This document shows positions 12,491 to 24,880 of a DNA stretch of 64,000 bases, in pieces. The DNA comes from Watersipora subatra (taxonomy: Eukaryota > Bryozoa > Gymnolaemata > Cheilostomatida > Watersiporidae), in contig NC_088717.1 of assembly GCF_963576615.1 (NCBI RefSeq), positions 1,203,001 to 1,267,000 on the forward strand, written 5' to 3'. The notes under the pieces were generated by a model. It ran no database searches, had not been told where the DNA came from, and saw only the letters and a list, made by a program, of their open reading frames with translations. A program made the translations under genes and the position numbers. Every line of letters starts with the position of its first letter. The stretch's first letter is position 1.

Positions 12491-13579
12491 TTAAGGGAAG
12501 AGATAAGATATTTAAGGCAAAAGGAAGGAGATGATTCTGAATTCAGAATAAGAACGCTATGCATTGAAAGGTTTGAGCCGGTAAAAGTATGACGGACTTT
12601 GAAAACAGCCTGTAAACAAGCAAACATATATATAAATTTGTTTTCAACTCACACAAGATCAAGGCAAACTAACCAACCTTTATTCCCTTACCATGGGCTC
12701 TATTATAGTGCCTCATAATAGCAACACATACAAAACTGTACCAATTAGCTGCATTATAACAAATAAAAGTAATGATACAGAAAAGTAAGATGTTCAAAAA
12801 GAACAGAACCTTCTCTAGAGATGGGGCATTTTGAATTTACATTGATAAAAGCTTAAAGAAACGGGCTGTAAAAAGGGTGAAACATAACTTCAAGATATTC
12901 TGTTACAACCGACCACATATTTGCCTGAGAGAAACTGAACAAGCTTATGCAGAAGCTAAAACAGACGCCAGGATCATCCTATAATGCCACGTGATGATAT
13001 GAATCTCTACGAGATCAACTGGAGAATACTGCAGGTGAAACTGGAGGAATGGTACAAACAATTCCACAATGGATCAATTGCCTTATTTGTTTGGAAAACA
13101 ATCTGCCACAGATTGCACTTAAGCCAACACCATGTCATTAGCAATGTTTTACATCTGATCTGTACTGTTGACACCTCTGTTCTTTGTGCCATTGATGTCA
13201 TCTTTTAAAGTTTCAGTGATCATTACATTGCCACGGCCAACATCAAAATCTATAGACTTAAAAAACTGATCGACTTGTAATTTTGCTTGAACTCATTTCG
13301 CTGAAAAAATAATATAGACAGTAGTTAAAGTGTTTTATAAAAATTAGTTATGTATGGTACCCAAACTTGTAACATTCAGTTTAGCATTTAATTAGATACC
13401 AAGATATCTACGCTAGTTGACTACCTTCAGGCATTGCAGAATAATTTGTACTATAATATAATATGCACAATGTTTCACTCATGGCCTGCTTTATGTTGGC
13501 TGCTCTCGCATGGCAAAGAAATGTATTCAATTAATCTTCCAAAGGAGCTGCAAGTGTTGTTTGTAAAGAAGTACTTTAG

Positions 13580-13915
13580 GTTATGAAATGACTCCCAACT
13601 AACTGTACATGTCTAGTTAATTGGGGTTGGAAGAGGGGGCGGTGTCCAGAGGGCTAGTATGTGCTACCTGATCACTTCTGAAAGCCAACTCTCAGCACAT
13701 GTGTTCGCATGGCGATACTGATCTTGCTGAAGTAGGTGAGGTACAAAAATGACTCCCGACTAACTGTACATTCCCAGTTAATTGGGGTTGGAGGAAGGGG
13801 GCGGGGGCGGTGTCCAGAGGGCTCGTATGTGTTACCTGATCACTTATGAAAGCCAACTCCCAGCATATGTTTTCGCATGGCGATACTGATCTTGCTGAAG
13901 TGGAGGTACAAAAAT
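13580..13915. repeat. Two tandem copies of a ~160-bp unit
   Basis: The segment beginning ATGACTCCCAACTAACTGTA (about 13,585) is repeated from about 13,748 (ATGACTCCCGACTAACTGTA). Each copy contains GGTGTCCAGAGGGCT and ends with TCGCATGGCGATACTGATC and CTTGCTGAAGT. The second copy has extra G-rich bases (GGGGGCGGGGGCGGTG). No coding potential was recognised. Confidence 0.9.
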
Positions 13916-13919
13916 AGAA

Positions 13920-15600
13920 CTGCTGATAGAAACTAATGGACTACTTGTGTCTTCTTTTGGAGAAGTAAGGGCAGTGTTCTAAGAGCAGATTACCAGAGCT
14001 TTATGCGTTACCTATGGCTTCTTTAAAGGGAAAAATAGGCCCAGTTGCCAATCTTAGATTTTTAGTTTTTCATATAAATGCACCACGCTTTATCCGATTA
14101 ATAACTCAAGAACGCATCATCGCATGCATTAAGAACAATCACTCTCAATGAACCCGGTCATTTTTCCCTTAACCTTTTTGTGCTATGAGTTTAACCATTG
14201 AAGTGGTAGGAGACTGGATTTTTAAACATTTCAATTGTATATTGGACTAAAATGGTTTTTGCATATATGGTACTGTAATTTTAATTCAAATTGCAATTTT
14301 AGTGAGATATTTCAAAAATGTTACTTTCTCCCAAAAATTTTTCATCCCAAGCATCATTTTTTTACTGCTGGCAATTTTACCAAAAATAGCAACAGAGAAC
14401 TTCTCTTTGTGTTAATAATTGTTATAGAGCCTAAATCTGTAGGCCTAACAGTCAAGGGCAGGAAAGCACTGCTTGGAAAAAACTAGGTTTTTAGTTGTGA
14501 GATGTCAAAGTTCATGGTGAATTTTTGAAAAATACTCGAGGTAGCTTTTTGACGAGCAAAAATTTTTTTCTTTAGTAATGAGTATCGATATTGCTCTTGT
14601 TAGTAATTAATAACCAATTTTGTTTTGTTAAACTCATGAACAGTCCAAAATGTGATGATCTTTTTAGCTTGGTCCAAAAATCTATCTTTATAGTTGATTT
14701 GTATCAAACTGAATTTTGGTATTTGATAATTTGTACGTAACCTACTCAGTTTCAGCGCGTGCTTTCGCGATTGTTGATCGAACCGAATAGACTCAGGAGC
14801 AATATGAATCTGACAATCTAGAAACAACCTTATACTTTCACAGCCTCCAACTTAATTTAGTAGTTTGAAAAGATTCCTTTCTTTCCACTTTCCCATAAAG
14901 CAGCTTTATATCCCTATCAACACTCCGGAGATAAGTTAATAGAGATGTTGTTATAGATAGTACCGTACTGTTATTCACGTTTACCAATACTAAATAAAAA
15001 GTATTTTCTCAACAATTTGCATTAATATTTGTACATTATACCCTTCTTTGTAATATTTTGTTTTCTCGCTGTATCAATATATGTAGGGTGTATATTATTT
15101 AGCAGGTGAATGCCTAGATATTGGCTATGTATACTATGTAGGCTGTATATTTAACAGGAGCTACAAGTTCATGCACAGTGATTTTCTGTCCAACTAGCTA
15201 TTCAGGCCAGCAGAGGAATGAAGCACACACACCGTAAGTACATCTTGATCGTCTGGTTGTGATTCTGAGCCAATGTTTGGGTCAACTCAAAGTAAACAGA
15301 TATTTATTTTCTGACCTACAGGATTCACTTCTATGTATGAGAATCAGCATAATATATAATATTCATTGTCACTGGTCTTATTCCTCTTCCGTATGTTCCT
15401 CTGCGTCATTCAACTCTGTTGCGTCCTATCTCTGTATGTTGGATCAACTTAAAACATGATTATTTTGTTGTAGCTGTACTTGAAAAAGTGCTTTACAATA
15501 TTTTTTCCGGATCTCTTGTCTCTTTACCTATTTTTTTGGAAAAATCTCATTTCATGAACATTTTGATTAAATATTTCCATGTTTAGGTTCACACAGTTTA
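13920..15600. other. Intergenic or 5' MRPL22 region, nothing identified
   Basis: AT-rich. The first exon of MRPL22, carrying its start codon and mitochondrial presequence, should lie here or a little further upstream, but I could not identify one whose splice phase fits. A good donor-like ACC|GTAAGT at 15,233 follows a very short ATG frame in the wrong phase. Confidence 0.4.
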
Positions 15601-15602
15601 AG

Positions 15603-18186
15603 CTGCTTCACACATCTCGTCCTTGTCAAATTAAGACCGAACCACCTGAGAACTGGCTCAAGTATAACCAAGTTGTTTTTCCACCAACCAAAGATGGTGA
15701 ACCTGAAAGGCCAGCTGTAAGCACTTATTGTAATCAGAGTGATTTTTGTTTAGAATAGCTTCGGTACACTTTGGATATACGCATGGATGAACTGTTCGTT
15801 TTGGTAGACTTTGGATATACGCATGGATGAACTGTTCGCTTTTGGTAGACTTTGGATATATGCATGGATGAACTGTTCGCTTTTGGTAGACTTCGGTACA
15901 CTTTGGATATACGCATGGATGAACTGTTCGCTTTTGGTAGACTTTGGTATACTTGGGATATATGCATGGATGAACTGTTCTCTTTCGGTAGACTTTGGTA
16001 CACTTTGGATATATGCATGGATGAACTGTTCTCTTTCGGTAGACTTTGGTACACTTTGGATATATGCATGGATGAACTGTACGTTTTTGGTATTGTAGGA
16101 GGTCTACCATCAGAGATGTCACATAAGATATCAGCAACAAAAGATGCTCTATCTTTGTCGCATGGTGAGTGGAGTTTCCATCATGTTATCATCCTTTATA
16201 TGATTACCTTTAACCCACGTCCTAGGTTTGTCAAGCTAGAAAATCATAAAATCGAATGATTTAGATTATAGTTATTAGATATTTATTATATAATAATTAA
16301 TTAATGTTAATTATTATAATCTATATAATTGATTAATATTAATTATTATAGATTATAGAAATCGTCAGGCTTTTATCCCTTTCTGTTGAAGTTTTATATC
16401 ATTGCGGATTAGCATTATCTCACCTGCACATACTGTCTTCACATAAACTGATATGATTTAATTCTAATTCGTTGATATGCGGTTATTTGAGGCACCGCAT
16501 TATATGTAAAAACCTTGATTGGTGGTCATTTTTATAAAAAAAATTGTTTTAATATATGTGGTTAAGATACATGTAAAACTTCATAGTTTATTCTATGCTC
16601 CATTTTCAATGCCATCATCATCTCCAGGTTCGTGGAATGAGTGTAGATGAGGCAAAGAAACAGTTACCATTCAAGCAGAGGGAGGGAGCACAAATACTCA
16701 AAGAGGTAGTGTTTGCTATACTCCGTTTTAGACTAGTAGAGTGTAGAATCGTGGCTATTTTTGGGGTAATTTCTCTAGATTGCGAAAGAGAATATCTGTA
16801 GTGTAGCCAAGGTTTTACCTGTAACATAGCCAAGGTTCTACCTGTAGCATAACCAAGGTTCTACCTGTAGCGTAGCTAAAGTTTTACTTTAAGCGTAGCC
16901 AAGGTTGTACCTGAAACGTAGACAAGGTTCTATCTGTAGATTAGCCACGGTTTTACCTGAAGAATAGCCAAGGTTCTACCTGTACTATAGCCAAGGATCT
17001 ACTTGCAGTGTAGCCAAGGTTCTACCTGTAGTGTAGCTATGGTTTTACCTGTAATGTAGCCAATGTTCTACCTGTAGCGTAGCTGAGGTTTTGCCTGTAA
17101 CGTAGCCAAGGTTCTACCTGTAGAGTAGCAAAGGTTTTGCCTGTAACGTAGCCAATGTTCTACCTGTAGCGTAGCTAAGGTTTTGCCTGTAACGTAGCCA
17201 AGCTTCTACCTGTAGCATAGCCAAGGCTCTATCTAAAGTGCAGCCACGGTTCTACCTGTAGTGTAGAGTATCTTTCATACAGGTTGACTGTTTTGTTCTT
17301 ATGATAGATAATCGAAGAGGCACAGGACCTGGCTGTGGAGAAACACAACGTTGAGTACAGATCCAATCTATGGATAGGTGAGTCTTTTCTCCATGAATGA
17401 GAGTAAGCCAGCCTTTTGGATTCGCACTGCAGAGTCATCACTCTTCTTGTTAGCTGCTGCCTGTGGTAAATGTGCCCTGGCTTGCGTGTTCTATTGTCAA
17501 GTGATTTGCTTGCATTTTCTATTCCTAGTTTGTTAGTGGTTAAACCAAGTTGCTTTAGTTGTAACTTACATGTACTACCTTTCATTTGGAAAGGGCTCTG
17601 GAGATATTTTTTTGAACTTCTATTTGAACGATATATATGAAATATATCTATTATTATTTTCATTTATCTTAATCTTTGCTCACATTTTGTAGCCGAAGCT
17701 TTTCCGGCCAAGGCAGGACATCTAGCTGGAATCCGTAAGCATGCGAAGACGCATAAAGGCATAGTCCAGTAAGAACCTGTTTTCTTCATAGTATTATAAG
17801 CAAATAGCTCTGTAGCATAGTTCTCAGACTACAAGATTTTAAGAGTGGTAGCTCACATTACCCTGCATTTCATCTTTAGCCATCACTGACCACGGTTTAC
17901 ACTTAGCTATACCCTATTGCATATCATTCACTAGAGTTTATCTTCATGGCTTCAGTGTCATTCATTCTGGTCTGTAATTTCGCTCAATTGTAACCATCGG
18001 CAATTGTAAGAATGGTCAGTTTATTGTACTTATCATGTTTTTAGCTATAAATTCATCCATGTATTCATCAAGTTGAGGGAAGGACTACCTCCTGAACATT
18101 ACTACGCCCCTAAACTTACTGGACATGAGCACAAAGCTAACTACATCTCAGACATGCGTAACAGGAAGATTTATCATTCTTTATGA
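15603..18186 (+). CDS. MRPL22: Mitochondrial large-subunit ribosomal protein uL22m (first exon not located)
   Basis: Component of the mitochondrial large ribosomal subunit. Six exons join in phase: 15603-15716 (LLHTSRPC...NWLKYNQVVFPPT), 16099-16164 (EVYHQRCHIRYQQQKMLYLC), 16628-16705 (VRGMSVDEAKKQLPF, GAQILKE), 17308-17377 (IIEEAQDLAVEKHNVEYRS), 17693-17768 (AEAFPAKAGHLAGIRKHAK) and 18045-18186 (ending RNRKIYHSL, stop TGA). These give 181 residues that follow human MRPL22 from the PP...RPAE...CRRQIKYS region to the C-terminal RSRTIVHTL. Acceptor TTTAG|C and donor GTAAGC bound the first listed exon. The N-terminal presequence exon was not found. The gene is convergent with NIT2, with 532 bp between the stop codons. 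Two introns contain minisatellites. Confidence 0.93.
15765..16085. repeat. 40-52-bp minisatellite in MRPL22 intron
   Basis: About seven units of TTTGGATATACGCATGGATG followed by AACTGTTCGCTTTTGGTAGAC, some with an extra TTTGGTACAC. Open frames on both strands through it (MDELF/WNCS and VHPCIYPK repeats) are repeat artefacts. It ends a few bases before the exon at 16,099. Confidence 0.92.
16798..17265. repeat. ~23-bp minisatellite in MRPL22 intron
   Basis: About 20 units of GTAGCCAAGGTTCTACCTGT plus three bases, with frequent C/T and A/G changes. It ends about 40 bp before the exon at 17,308. Confidence 0.92.
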
Positions 18187-18718
18187 GTTCTGCCCTATTA
18201 TGCTGTCTCTCTGAGTGTTTTGTTACCAGCCAGCTCTCATGATGTTGTACTTATTCATGTTGTTATATAATACAATCCACTCAGCTTTGTACCAGCTGCG
18301 TCATATGTTATTGTACTTATTTACTTGCACATTTAACAAGGTTGCGGAATACAATCAACTCCACTGCAAAAAGTTTTATTAATCTCCTGGCGTCATATGA
18401 CATTTGAAAAGTATGGGTACACAAATACTCAGCCATGTACCTGAAATGGCTAAGACCACACGCAGGTGCCATATTGAGGAATCAATGACCACAGTTTCTA
18501 GTCCATGAACAAACACATAGCAAATGAAGTGTCTTTATTTCCATTCAATAAAGTGATTGAACAGGTATAAATGTATCAAAACTGTATAAAAAAGCAAAGC
18601 AAATCTGTGTTTCCTGTAAATATCAACAGTATAAATCATTTGATTTCTCTGAAATGAGAACTGCAGTTGCGTGTGTAGTGAGAAAGCTAAGTTGAGTCAG
18701 TGTAGAGTCAGCCAATGG

Positions 18719-21700
18719 CTACGCACCAGTAACTTTATAGACATCATCACGTTTTTGTGTCTGCACCGGTATTTGTTGTCTAACGGCCTGTTTCTTTTCC
18801 AAGTCTATCTCAGCATATATAATTTCCTCTGCTGCCGCTGCCTTGGCTATCACTTCACCCCAAGGATCAACCACCTATTGATGAAATAGTCTGCAATTCA
18901 TATACTGTCGCTACTCTACGGTTATATAAACAGTTCCTCTGCAAAAGGAATATGGCCAATTTGAGTAAGCTACTATCCATACTGCTAAACTTACTAGTAA
19001 GAGCCGGTAGAGTAACTTTTGTTGATTTTGCGCGTAACACAGAGTCGCTATGCATATTTTAATTCAGACAATGACATATCGTCCAATGAATCAACCGCAT
19101 CTCGAGTAGCTTAAAGGTTGACTTATAATAAAACTTACTTATAATAAAATTTACATTACAGTTATTTGGTATCAAAAGATTCACCATGTTTTACTCTGTT
19201 GTGTTGTAGGTGCCAAATATGTGGAAATGTGATTACAAGCTCTTAAAAGCTCAAAAACGAACAGTTACTCGCAGCCACGCGAGACCCCCGTAGTTTGGAT
19301 TCTTTTTCCAAAACGGCTCAAATGTGACGCATTTGTGAGAGATGGTTTCTGTTTACACTTTCATGCAACCTTATTCATCGAAATATTTTCACAAATATAC
19401 TTCACGCATTCAATAAAACCATGTCTATTGTTCTTACGCGTCTTTTTTATCGTCATTGTAATGCTGTCACTTTTAGCAGTTATTTCTTATAACTTACCGC
19501 AAAAATTCATTTAACTTTTTAACCTTACTTCGAAGGAGTACATATCATTGTCTGATAATCATGACGAGCCTGTTGGTCACCTGTGATAATCGAAAAGTGC
19601 TGCAAAAACTATTTGCGAAGTATTGGGTCACATGATCAGATTACAACTTGCCGATTAGACCAGGCCGAAACAAAACTGTAAAGTAGCGAGCATCTATATT
19701 AGATACGGGATCTTCGGTAAAACCCGAAGTGTTTGTCATAAACTAGTGCTACGATAAGTTTATATTGAGCTTTTTATTGGCCTTTCAATTCACGTGAGAA
19801 CATCACGTGACAAGACAATAACCAAATTTCGTGGCTACGTCATCGAAATAAAGAAATTCCAATCTACGGCGGCTTTTCGTTTTTGAGCTTCTAAGAGCTT
19901 GTAATCACATTTCCACATATTTTGCACTTACAACACAACAGAGTAAGACATGGTGAATCTTTTGATACCAAATAACTGTAATGAGAAATTTGTTGCAAGT
20001 CAACCTTTGATTAATGGATGAGCTTATCACCTGATGAGCAGAAGGTTCTGAGATCAAATCATCTGCGATATGGATTTGTTATATATTTGATATGATTTGA
20101 TATGGATATATTAGATATAGATTTGGTTATATACTAAACGCTATAGCTTGATTGAACGACAGACAGACAGACGACAGACACAAACTTTGACAGTTATAGA
20201 TATACATGTATATATATTGAGTTGAGATCTGCAGCCTGATGATTGCCCAAGCAGAAAACTGACAGTAGCTAACCAAGATAATTACTCTATGTAATTCTCA
20301 ACTAATTTACATATATGAAAATAATATATATATATTATAGATAAAATATATCTAGTTGCTGAGCGTCAGCTACTTAAGATAAGCCCGTTCCCAATATACA
20401 TACTGAAGGAGTGAACAAGTTAGTAACTTACAGATGAGTGACCCCAGGCTATATACGTAGCAGTTTCATCTCTGGCAGGCGAACAGGCTGCTACGTATAA
20501 TTGATTGTCGATAGCTCTGCCCTTCTGCAGCAGTTCCCAGTGCAGAGGACCCGTCGTCATGTTAAAGGCTCCAGGAAACACCAAAAAGTCACAGCTGGCC
20601 CTGTAGAAGATTGTAAGCTAAAACTATTATGCAAGTAAGAAATGTGTTAGCTCTTGTCTTTTAGTCCTGTCACAAAGTCATACTCTGACTAGAGTGTAGA
20701 ATAAAAGTGAGTTGAACACGTACATAACTACTAGCAGCAATATGACCAAGTCAGCATATTATTTCAACGTTATTGCTGACCTACTGCTGCTTGGCTGCTT
20801 AGATGAGAAGGATATGTACATGTAGTATAGGTGTGTGCAGTTTAGGAAGTGTTGCTCGACTAACTTACATAGTGCATAGCCCAAATAGGCAACTTCATAT
20901 TCATCTTGATTTCATTGACCTGCTGTATACACGAAAGGTTTGCTTGAGACCTTCTCATTTACCATATCCCCTAATCATCATAGACTGTCTGAACAACTGT
21001 TGTCAGTACACCAACCACCTATTGTCAGTAGACCAACCACCTATTGACAGTAGACCAACCCACTATAATTGTGAGTAGACCAACCAACTATTGTCAGCAG
21101 ACCAACCAACTGATGTCAGTAGAACAACCAACTATTGTGAGTAGATCAACCACCTATTGTCAGTAGACCAACCACCTATTGACAGTAGACCAACCCACTA
21201 TAATTGTGAGTAGACCAACCAACTATTGTCAGCAGACCAACCAACTGATGTCAGTAGAACAACCAACTATTGTGAGTAGATCAACCAACTATTGTGAGTA
21301 GACCAACCAACTATTGTGAGTAGACCAACCAACTATTGTTTGCAGACCAACCAACTATTGTCAGTAGACCAACAAACTATTGTCAGTAGACCAACAAACT
21401 ATTGTCAGTAGATCAACCAACTATTGTTAGTAGACCAACCAACTATTGTTAGTAGACCAACCAACTATTGTGAGTAGGCCAACCAACTATTGTGAGTAGA
21501 CCAACCAACTATTGTGAGTAGACCAACCAACTATTGTGAGTAGACCAACCAACTATTTTGAGTAGACCAACCAACTATTGTCAGTAGACCAACCAACTAT
21601 TGTGAGTAGACCAACCAACTATTGTGAGTAGACCAACCAACTATTGTCAGCAGACCAACAAACTATTGTTAGTAGACCCACTAATCCACTGTGGTTAATA

Positions 21701-22980
21701 AGAAACATTGTGAACCAAGACCGACTTGGAGGTACTTTGACTAGTAGCTGTGTTCTCCAATCTGCAGGAAACCCTTCATCATGCATTCATGAGAATACAA
21801 CGCTTGCCATATTTCTAATGGCTAATCAAGAACTAAAGTTCTGGTCTGCAAGAATGTATACTAATCACTAGTCAAAATTTACCACTTATGAGAGGCAGGG
21901 ATTAATTGGCTTACTTGGCAAGCAGGATAGAAAGTTCTGGAAACCTCATATCGTAGCAAATCCCCATACCGATTTTAACTCCGTTTGACATCTCGAACAT
22001 ACCCAGTTCATCTCCAGCTGTAAGAACCTCCGATTCCTTGAACCTTATTTTACCCGGAATATCGATGTCAAATAAATGAATCTTGCTGTATCTGTAGAAT
22101 TAGAAAACAAGGAACATCTAGATAAGGAGCAGCTGTCTTTAATAATATATTAATTAATGTGAAATGTGAAAACATGTTATTAATTAGTAGGAGTAAAAAC
22201 TTCAAGTGTGTAAAAAGAGCATAAAGATAGTTTCTGAGACAAGAGTGGCAAACAAATCATGCAAATTGCACATAGAAGTTGAAGGCTCACTGCAAATAGC
22301 AGAACGCTAGAAACTATTTTTGTGAAATCCTAAATAAACCATGCAAAACCAATTCAAATTTGCCATATTTTTCTGCACGAACCTTAATCTGCCAGAATTT
22401 TAATACAGCCAATTACATAGAGATGAAATTGCTATAAATCACCCTACCAGACTCACAAACATGGATTCACCAATGTAGACTACTTTCATATTACTGTATT
22501 AGGTAAACTTCTCACTTCATTATCATTTCGCCTCTTGGATTATATGCTGTTGCTGTGTTGTACAGTTTTTCGGATCTTTTCTCGGGCATGCTGCCTCCTA
22601 TTAGATACACACCCTCATCCTTGGCCACACTTGACAGCATCTCTGTTGTTTTTCCAGGAATTTCTTCTGCATACTCCTCAAAGTACTGTGTTCCTGAATT
22701 CAAAAACAAGATTAACTTAGTCACCTATATGCCGGTCTCTGTCTCCGCGGTGATAAAAAGTGTAGCTGCAATGCTATAGAAAAGCAGCTTTATAAGGCTT
22801 ACCATAGGGTGAATTGAAGCACTCAGGGAGAACTATTAGTGGTGTTTTTTCTTGACCCAATGCTGAAGCTTTTATTTTAGCAGCTGCTTTGCATATCAGA
22901 TCCCTAGCATTTCTAAGGTTAGTCTCCTTGCATGCAGCGACTGACATCTGAATGAGTGCGGTTGGTATCTTAGTAGCCAT
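18719..22980 (-). CDS. NIT2: Omega-amidase (nitrilase-family NIT2), complete, five exons
   Basis: Hydrolyses alpha-ketoglutaramate and alpha-ketosuccinamate to the keto acid and ammonia, completing glutamine/asparagine transaminase pathways. Exons on the minus strand: 22803-22980, 22516-22693, 21915-22091, 20432-20600 and 18719-18874, all phase-consistent, giving 285 residues (human NIT2 is 276). The nitrilase catalytic triad is visible: Glu53 in [10 protein letters not shown], Lys122 in KYSKIHLFD and Cys164 in GICYDMRF. Other family landmarks are YPGAFN-like [28 protein letters not shown] and WGEVIAKA near the C-terminus. The ATG at 22980 aligns with the human start. A splice-acceptor-like GTTTTAG lies 9 bases upstream of it, so a 5' UTR exon is likely. 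The giant MULE element lies 308 bp upstream of the start codon. Intron 3 holds a 22-bp minisatellite and intron 4 a foldback transposon. Confidence 0.96.
19113..20009. mobile_element. Foldback-type non-autonomous DNA transposon, copy 1
   Basis: About 0.9 kb with terminal inverted repeats near 130 bp: the left end reads AAAGGTTGAC...ATCAAAAGATTCACCATG...GTGATTACAAGCTCT and the right end is its reverse complement. The middle (CACGCATTCAATAAAACC, TTGTCTGATAATCATGACG, ACCCGAAGTGTTTGTCAT) recurs in copies at 43,884-44,870 and 32,738-33,160. It carries no coding region. It lies in the last intron of NIT2. Confidence 0.85.
20013..20215 (+). repeat. Degenerate tRNA-derived SINE
   Basis: A tRNA-like head (GATGAGCTTATCACCTGATG, then AGGTTCTGAGATCAAATC) is followed by an internal AT-rich stretch and the tail GACAGACAGACAGACGACAG with TATAGATATA. 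It is the same tail class as the SINEs near 2.8 and 3.3 kb. It abuts the right end of the foldback element. Confidence 0.55.
20995..21690. repeat. 22-bp minisatellite in NIT2 intron
   Basis: About 30 units of AGTAGACCAACCAACTATTG plus two bases. A ~110-bp higher-order block near 21,000-21,130 is repeated at 21,137-21,280. Confidence 0.95.
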
Positions 22981-23280
22981 AATTAAGCCTAAAACAAGCA
23001 CACACAAAATTTGCTCTCACAAGAATTTCCTGAGGCGAGTAGCTGTAATTGTAAGACAACAAGCCAATCAGCAAACCAGACACTTTTCATGTGTGACAAG
23101 ATTTGCACTAGTAGTCAATTTCCATTTTTAGATTTTTATGTGCCAATTTAATTATATGCAAAAGAATAACGGTGAATAGTTCGCTTTTTCGACCAAAAAA
23201 GATTTGAACAAGTTATTACCTGAACCATGAAAAGAGACCTTTGGTGATTTCGTTGATTGTGATGTCGCTTGGGTGAAGCA

Positions 23281-23288
23281 GGCTTTGC
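23281..23288 (+). repeat. Left target-site duplication of the giant MULE
   Basis: GGCTTTGC lies flush with the left terminal inverted repeat and is repeated exactly at 41,983-41,990, flush with the right one. An 8-bp duplication is within the 8-11 bp range known for Mutator-like elements. Confidence 0.88.
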
Positions 23289-23345
23289 GGTGACAGGTCT
23301 ATGTTCCGCACGCCCTATGTTCCGCAAGGCCCTATGTTCCGCACT
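23289..23345 (+). repeat. Left terminal inverted repeat of the giant MULE
   Basis: GACAGG then three tandem 16-17 bp units: TCTATGTTCCGCAC, GCCCTATGTTCCGCAA and GGCCCTATGTTCCGCA. It pairs with 41,926-41,982 reversed, with about five differences and one one-base gap. Confidence 0.88.
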
Positions 23346-23689
23346 TTTCCGCAAAATCGGATAAAATTTCTGAAAAGGACAGACAACTTCTAAAGCAAAT
23401 GCAATTATTGCTGTTTAAATTAAAACCGTCGTTGTGAAATCACGCCGTTGGGAAAATACAAACCGCTCTGCTGAACTTGAGAGAAAATAAAAAGATCTGA
23501 CGAATGAACGTTCACTAAAAATTAGTAGTGATAATACACGAATTATCAAATTAGAATACGCAAAAAAACCATCTTTTTCAGTCATTTTTATTTTAAAGTA
23601 ATATAGATAAATTCAAAGGCTACTTCATTTTTTTATTTAATTATAGACAAGCGTTCATGTAAGCCTACATTTCTAATTATAAAAGCCAT

Positions 23690-24880
23690 AAACTCTATAT
23701 ATCTCACTCCATAACAATATTAACATAATCATGTAAGCCTATGTTACGTACTCTGTAATATTATACAATTTTTCTTCTAGGCGTAATGTTCCACCATATG
23801 ATATTGTATGCCAAGAAAACCGATGCTCTACACTAAATGATATAGTAAATAAACATAATCATGAGGCTATGTTCCTCACTCAATTATAATACTGTATAAA
23901 TATAATCATGAGGTTTATACTCCTCACTCAACTATATTATAAATAAAATCATTAGGGCCAAAGTTCCTCATTCGATTATATTATAAATATAGTAATAAGG
24001 GCCTATATTCTTAACTCTATTATATTATAAATATAATCATGAGGGCCTATGTTCATCACCCTAATATATTATAAATATAATCGTGATGGCCTATGGTCTA
24101 CACTCTGTTATAAAGATAACCCTGATGGCCTGTGTCCTTCATTCTATTAGCATAAAAATAAAAACCGTGAAAGGCCTATGTTCCTCACTATACTTTATTA
24201 TAAATATAATTATGTTATATTATAAATATTTTATTAGTTAAATTTTTTCTATTATTAGCTATGTATAGTTACGTATATTATAAACATAATATGTTTCTCA
24301 TTTTATTATAATATAAACATAATCATGAGAGTTTTTGTTCGTCACTCTATTTTATTATAAATGTAACAATGTTGTATTATATATATTTTATTAGTTAAAT
24401 TATTTATATTATCAGCTGTATATAGTTATGTATATTATAAAATAATATGTTTTTCATTTTATTATATTATAAATGTAATCATGAGGGTCTCTGTTCCTCA
24501 CTCTATCATGTTATAAATATAATAATGAAGGCCTATGTTCCTCATTCAATTATAATATAAATACAATAATGAAAGACTATGTTCCTCACTCTATTTTATT
24601 ATAACTATAACAATATTATATTTTTAATATTTTATTACCTAAATTAGTTATATTATTACTAGTTACGTATATAGTTACTCACTCATAACTATATATAGTT
24701 ATTTATATTATAAATATAATATGTCCCTCATTCTATTATAATATAAATATAATCATGAAGGTCTCTGTTTCTCACTCTATTTTATTATAAATATAATAAT
24801 GAGGGCCTATGTCCCTCACTCAATTATAATATAATTATAATCTTGAGGGCTTATGTTCCTCACTCGATATTGTACAACGT
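23690..24880. repeat. Left subterminal array, degenerate part
   Basis: Roughly 40-50 bp units alternating the motif GGCCTATGTTCCTCACTC with AT-rich ATTATATTATAAATATAATC spacers. The motif is a diverged copy of the terminal unit, and the array runs in the same orientation as the left end. Confidence 0.85.

Noticed and set aside
15658-16259. Overlapping open frames on both strands (VHPCIYPK, WMNCSLL, MDELF repeats)
   Set aside because: Minisatellite inside an MRPL22 intron; the true exon at 16,099-16,164 is in a different, phase-consistent frame.
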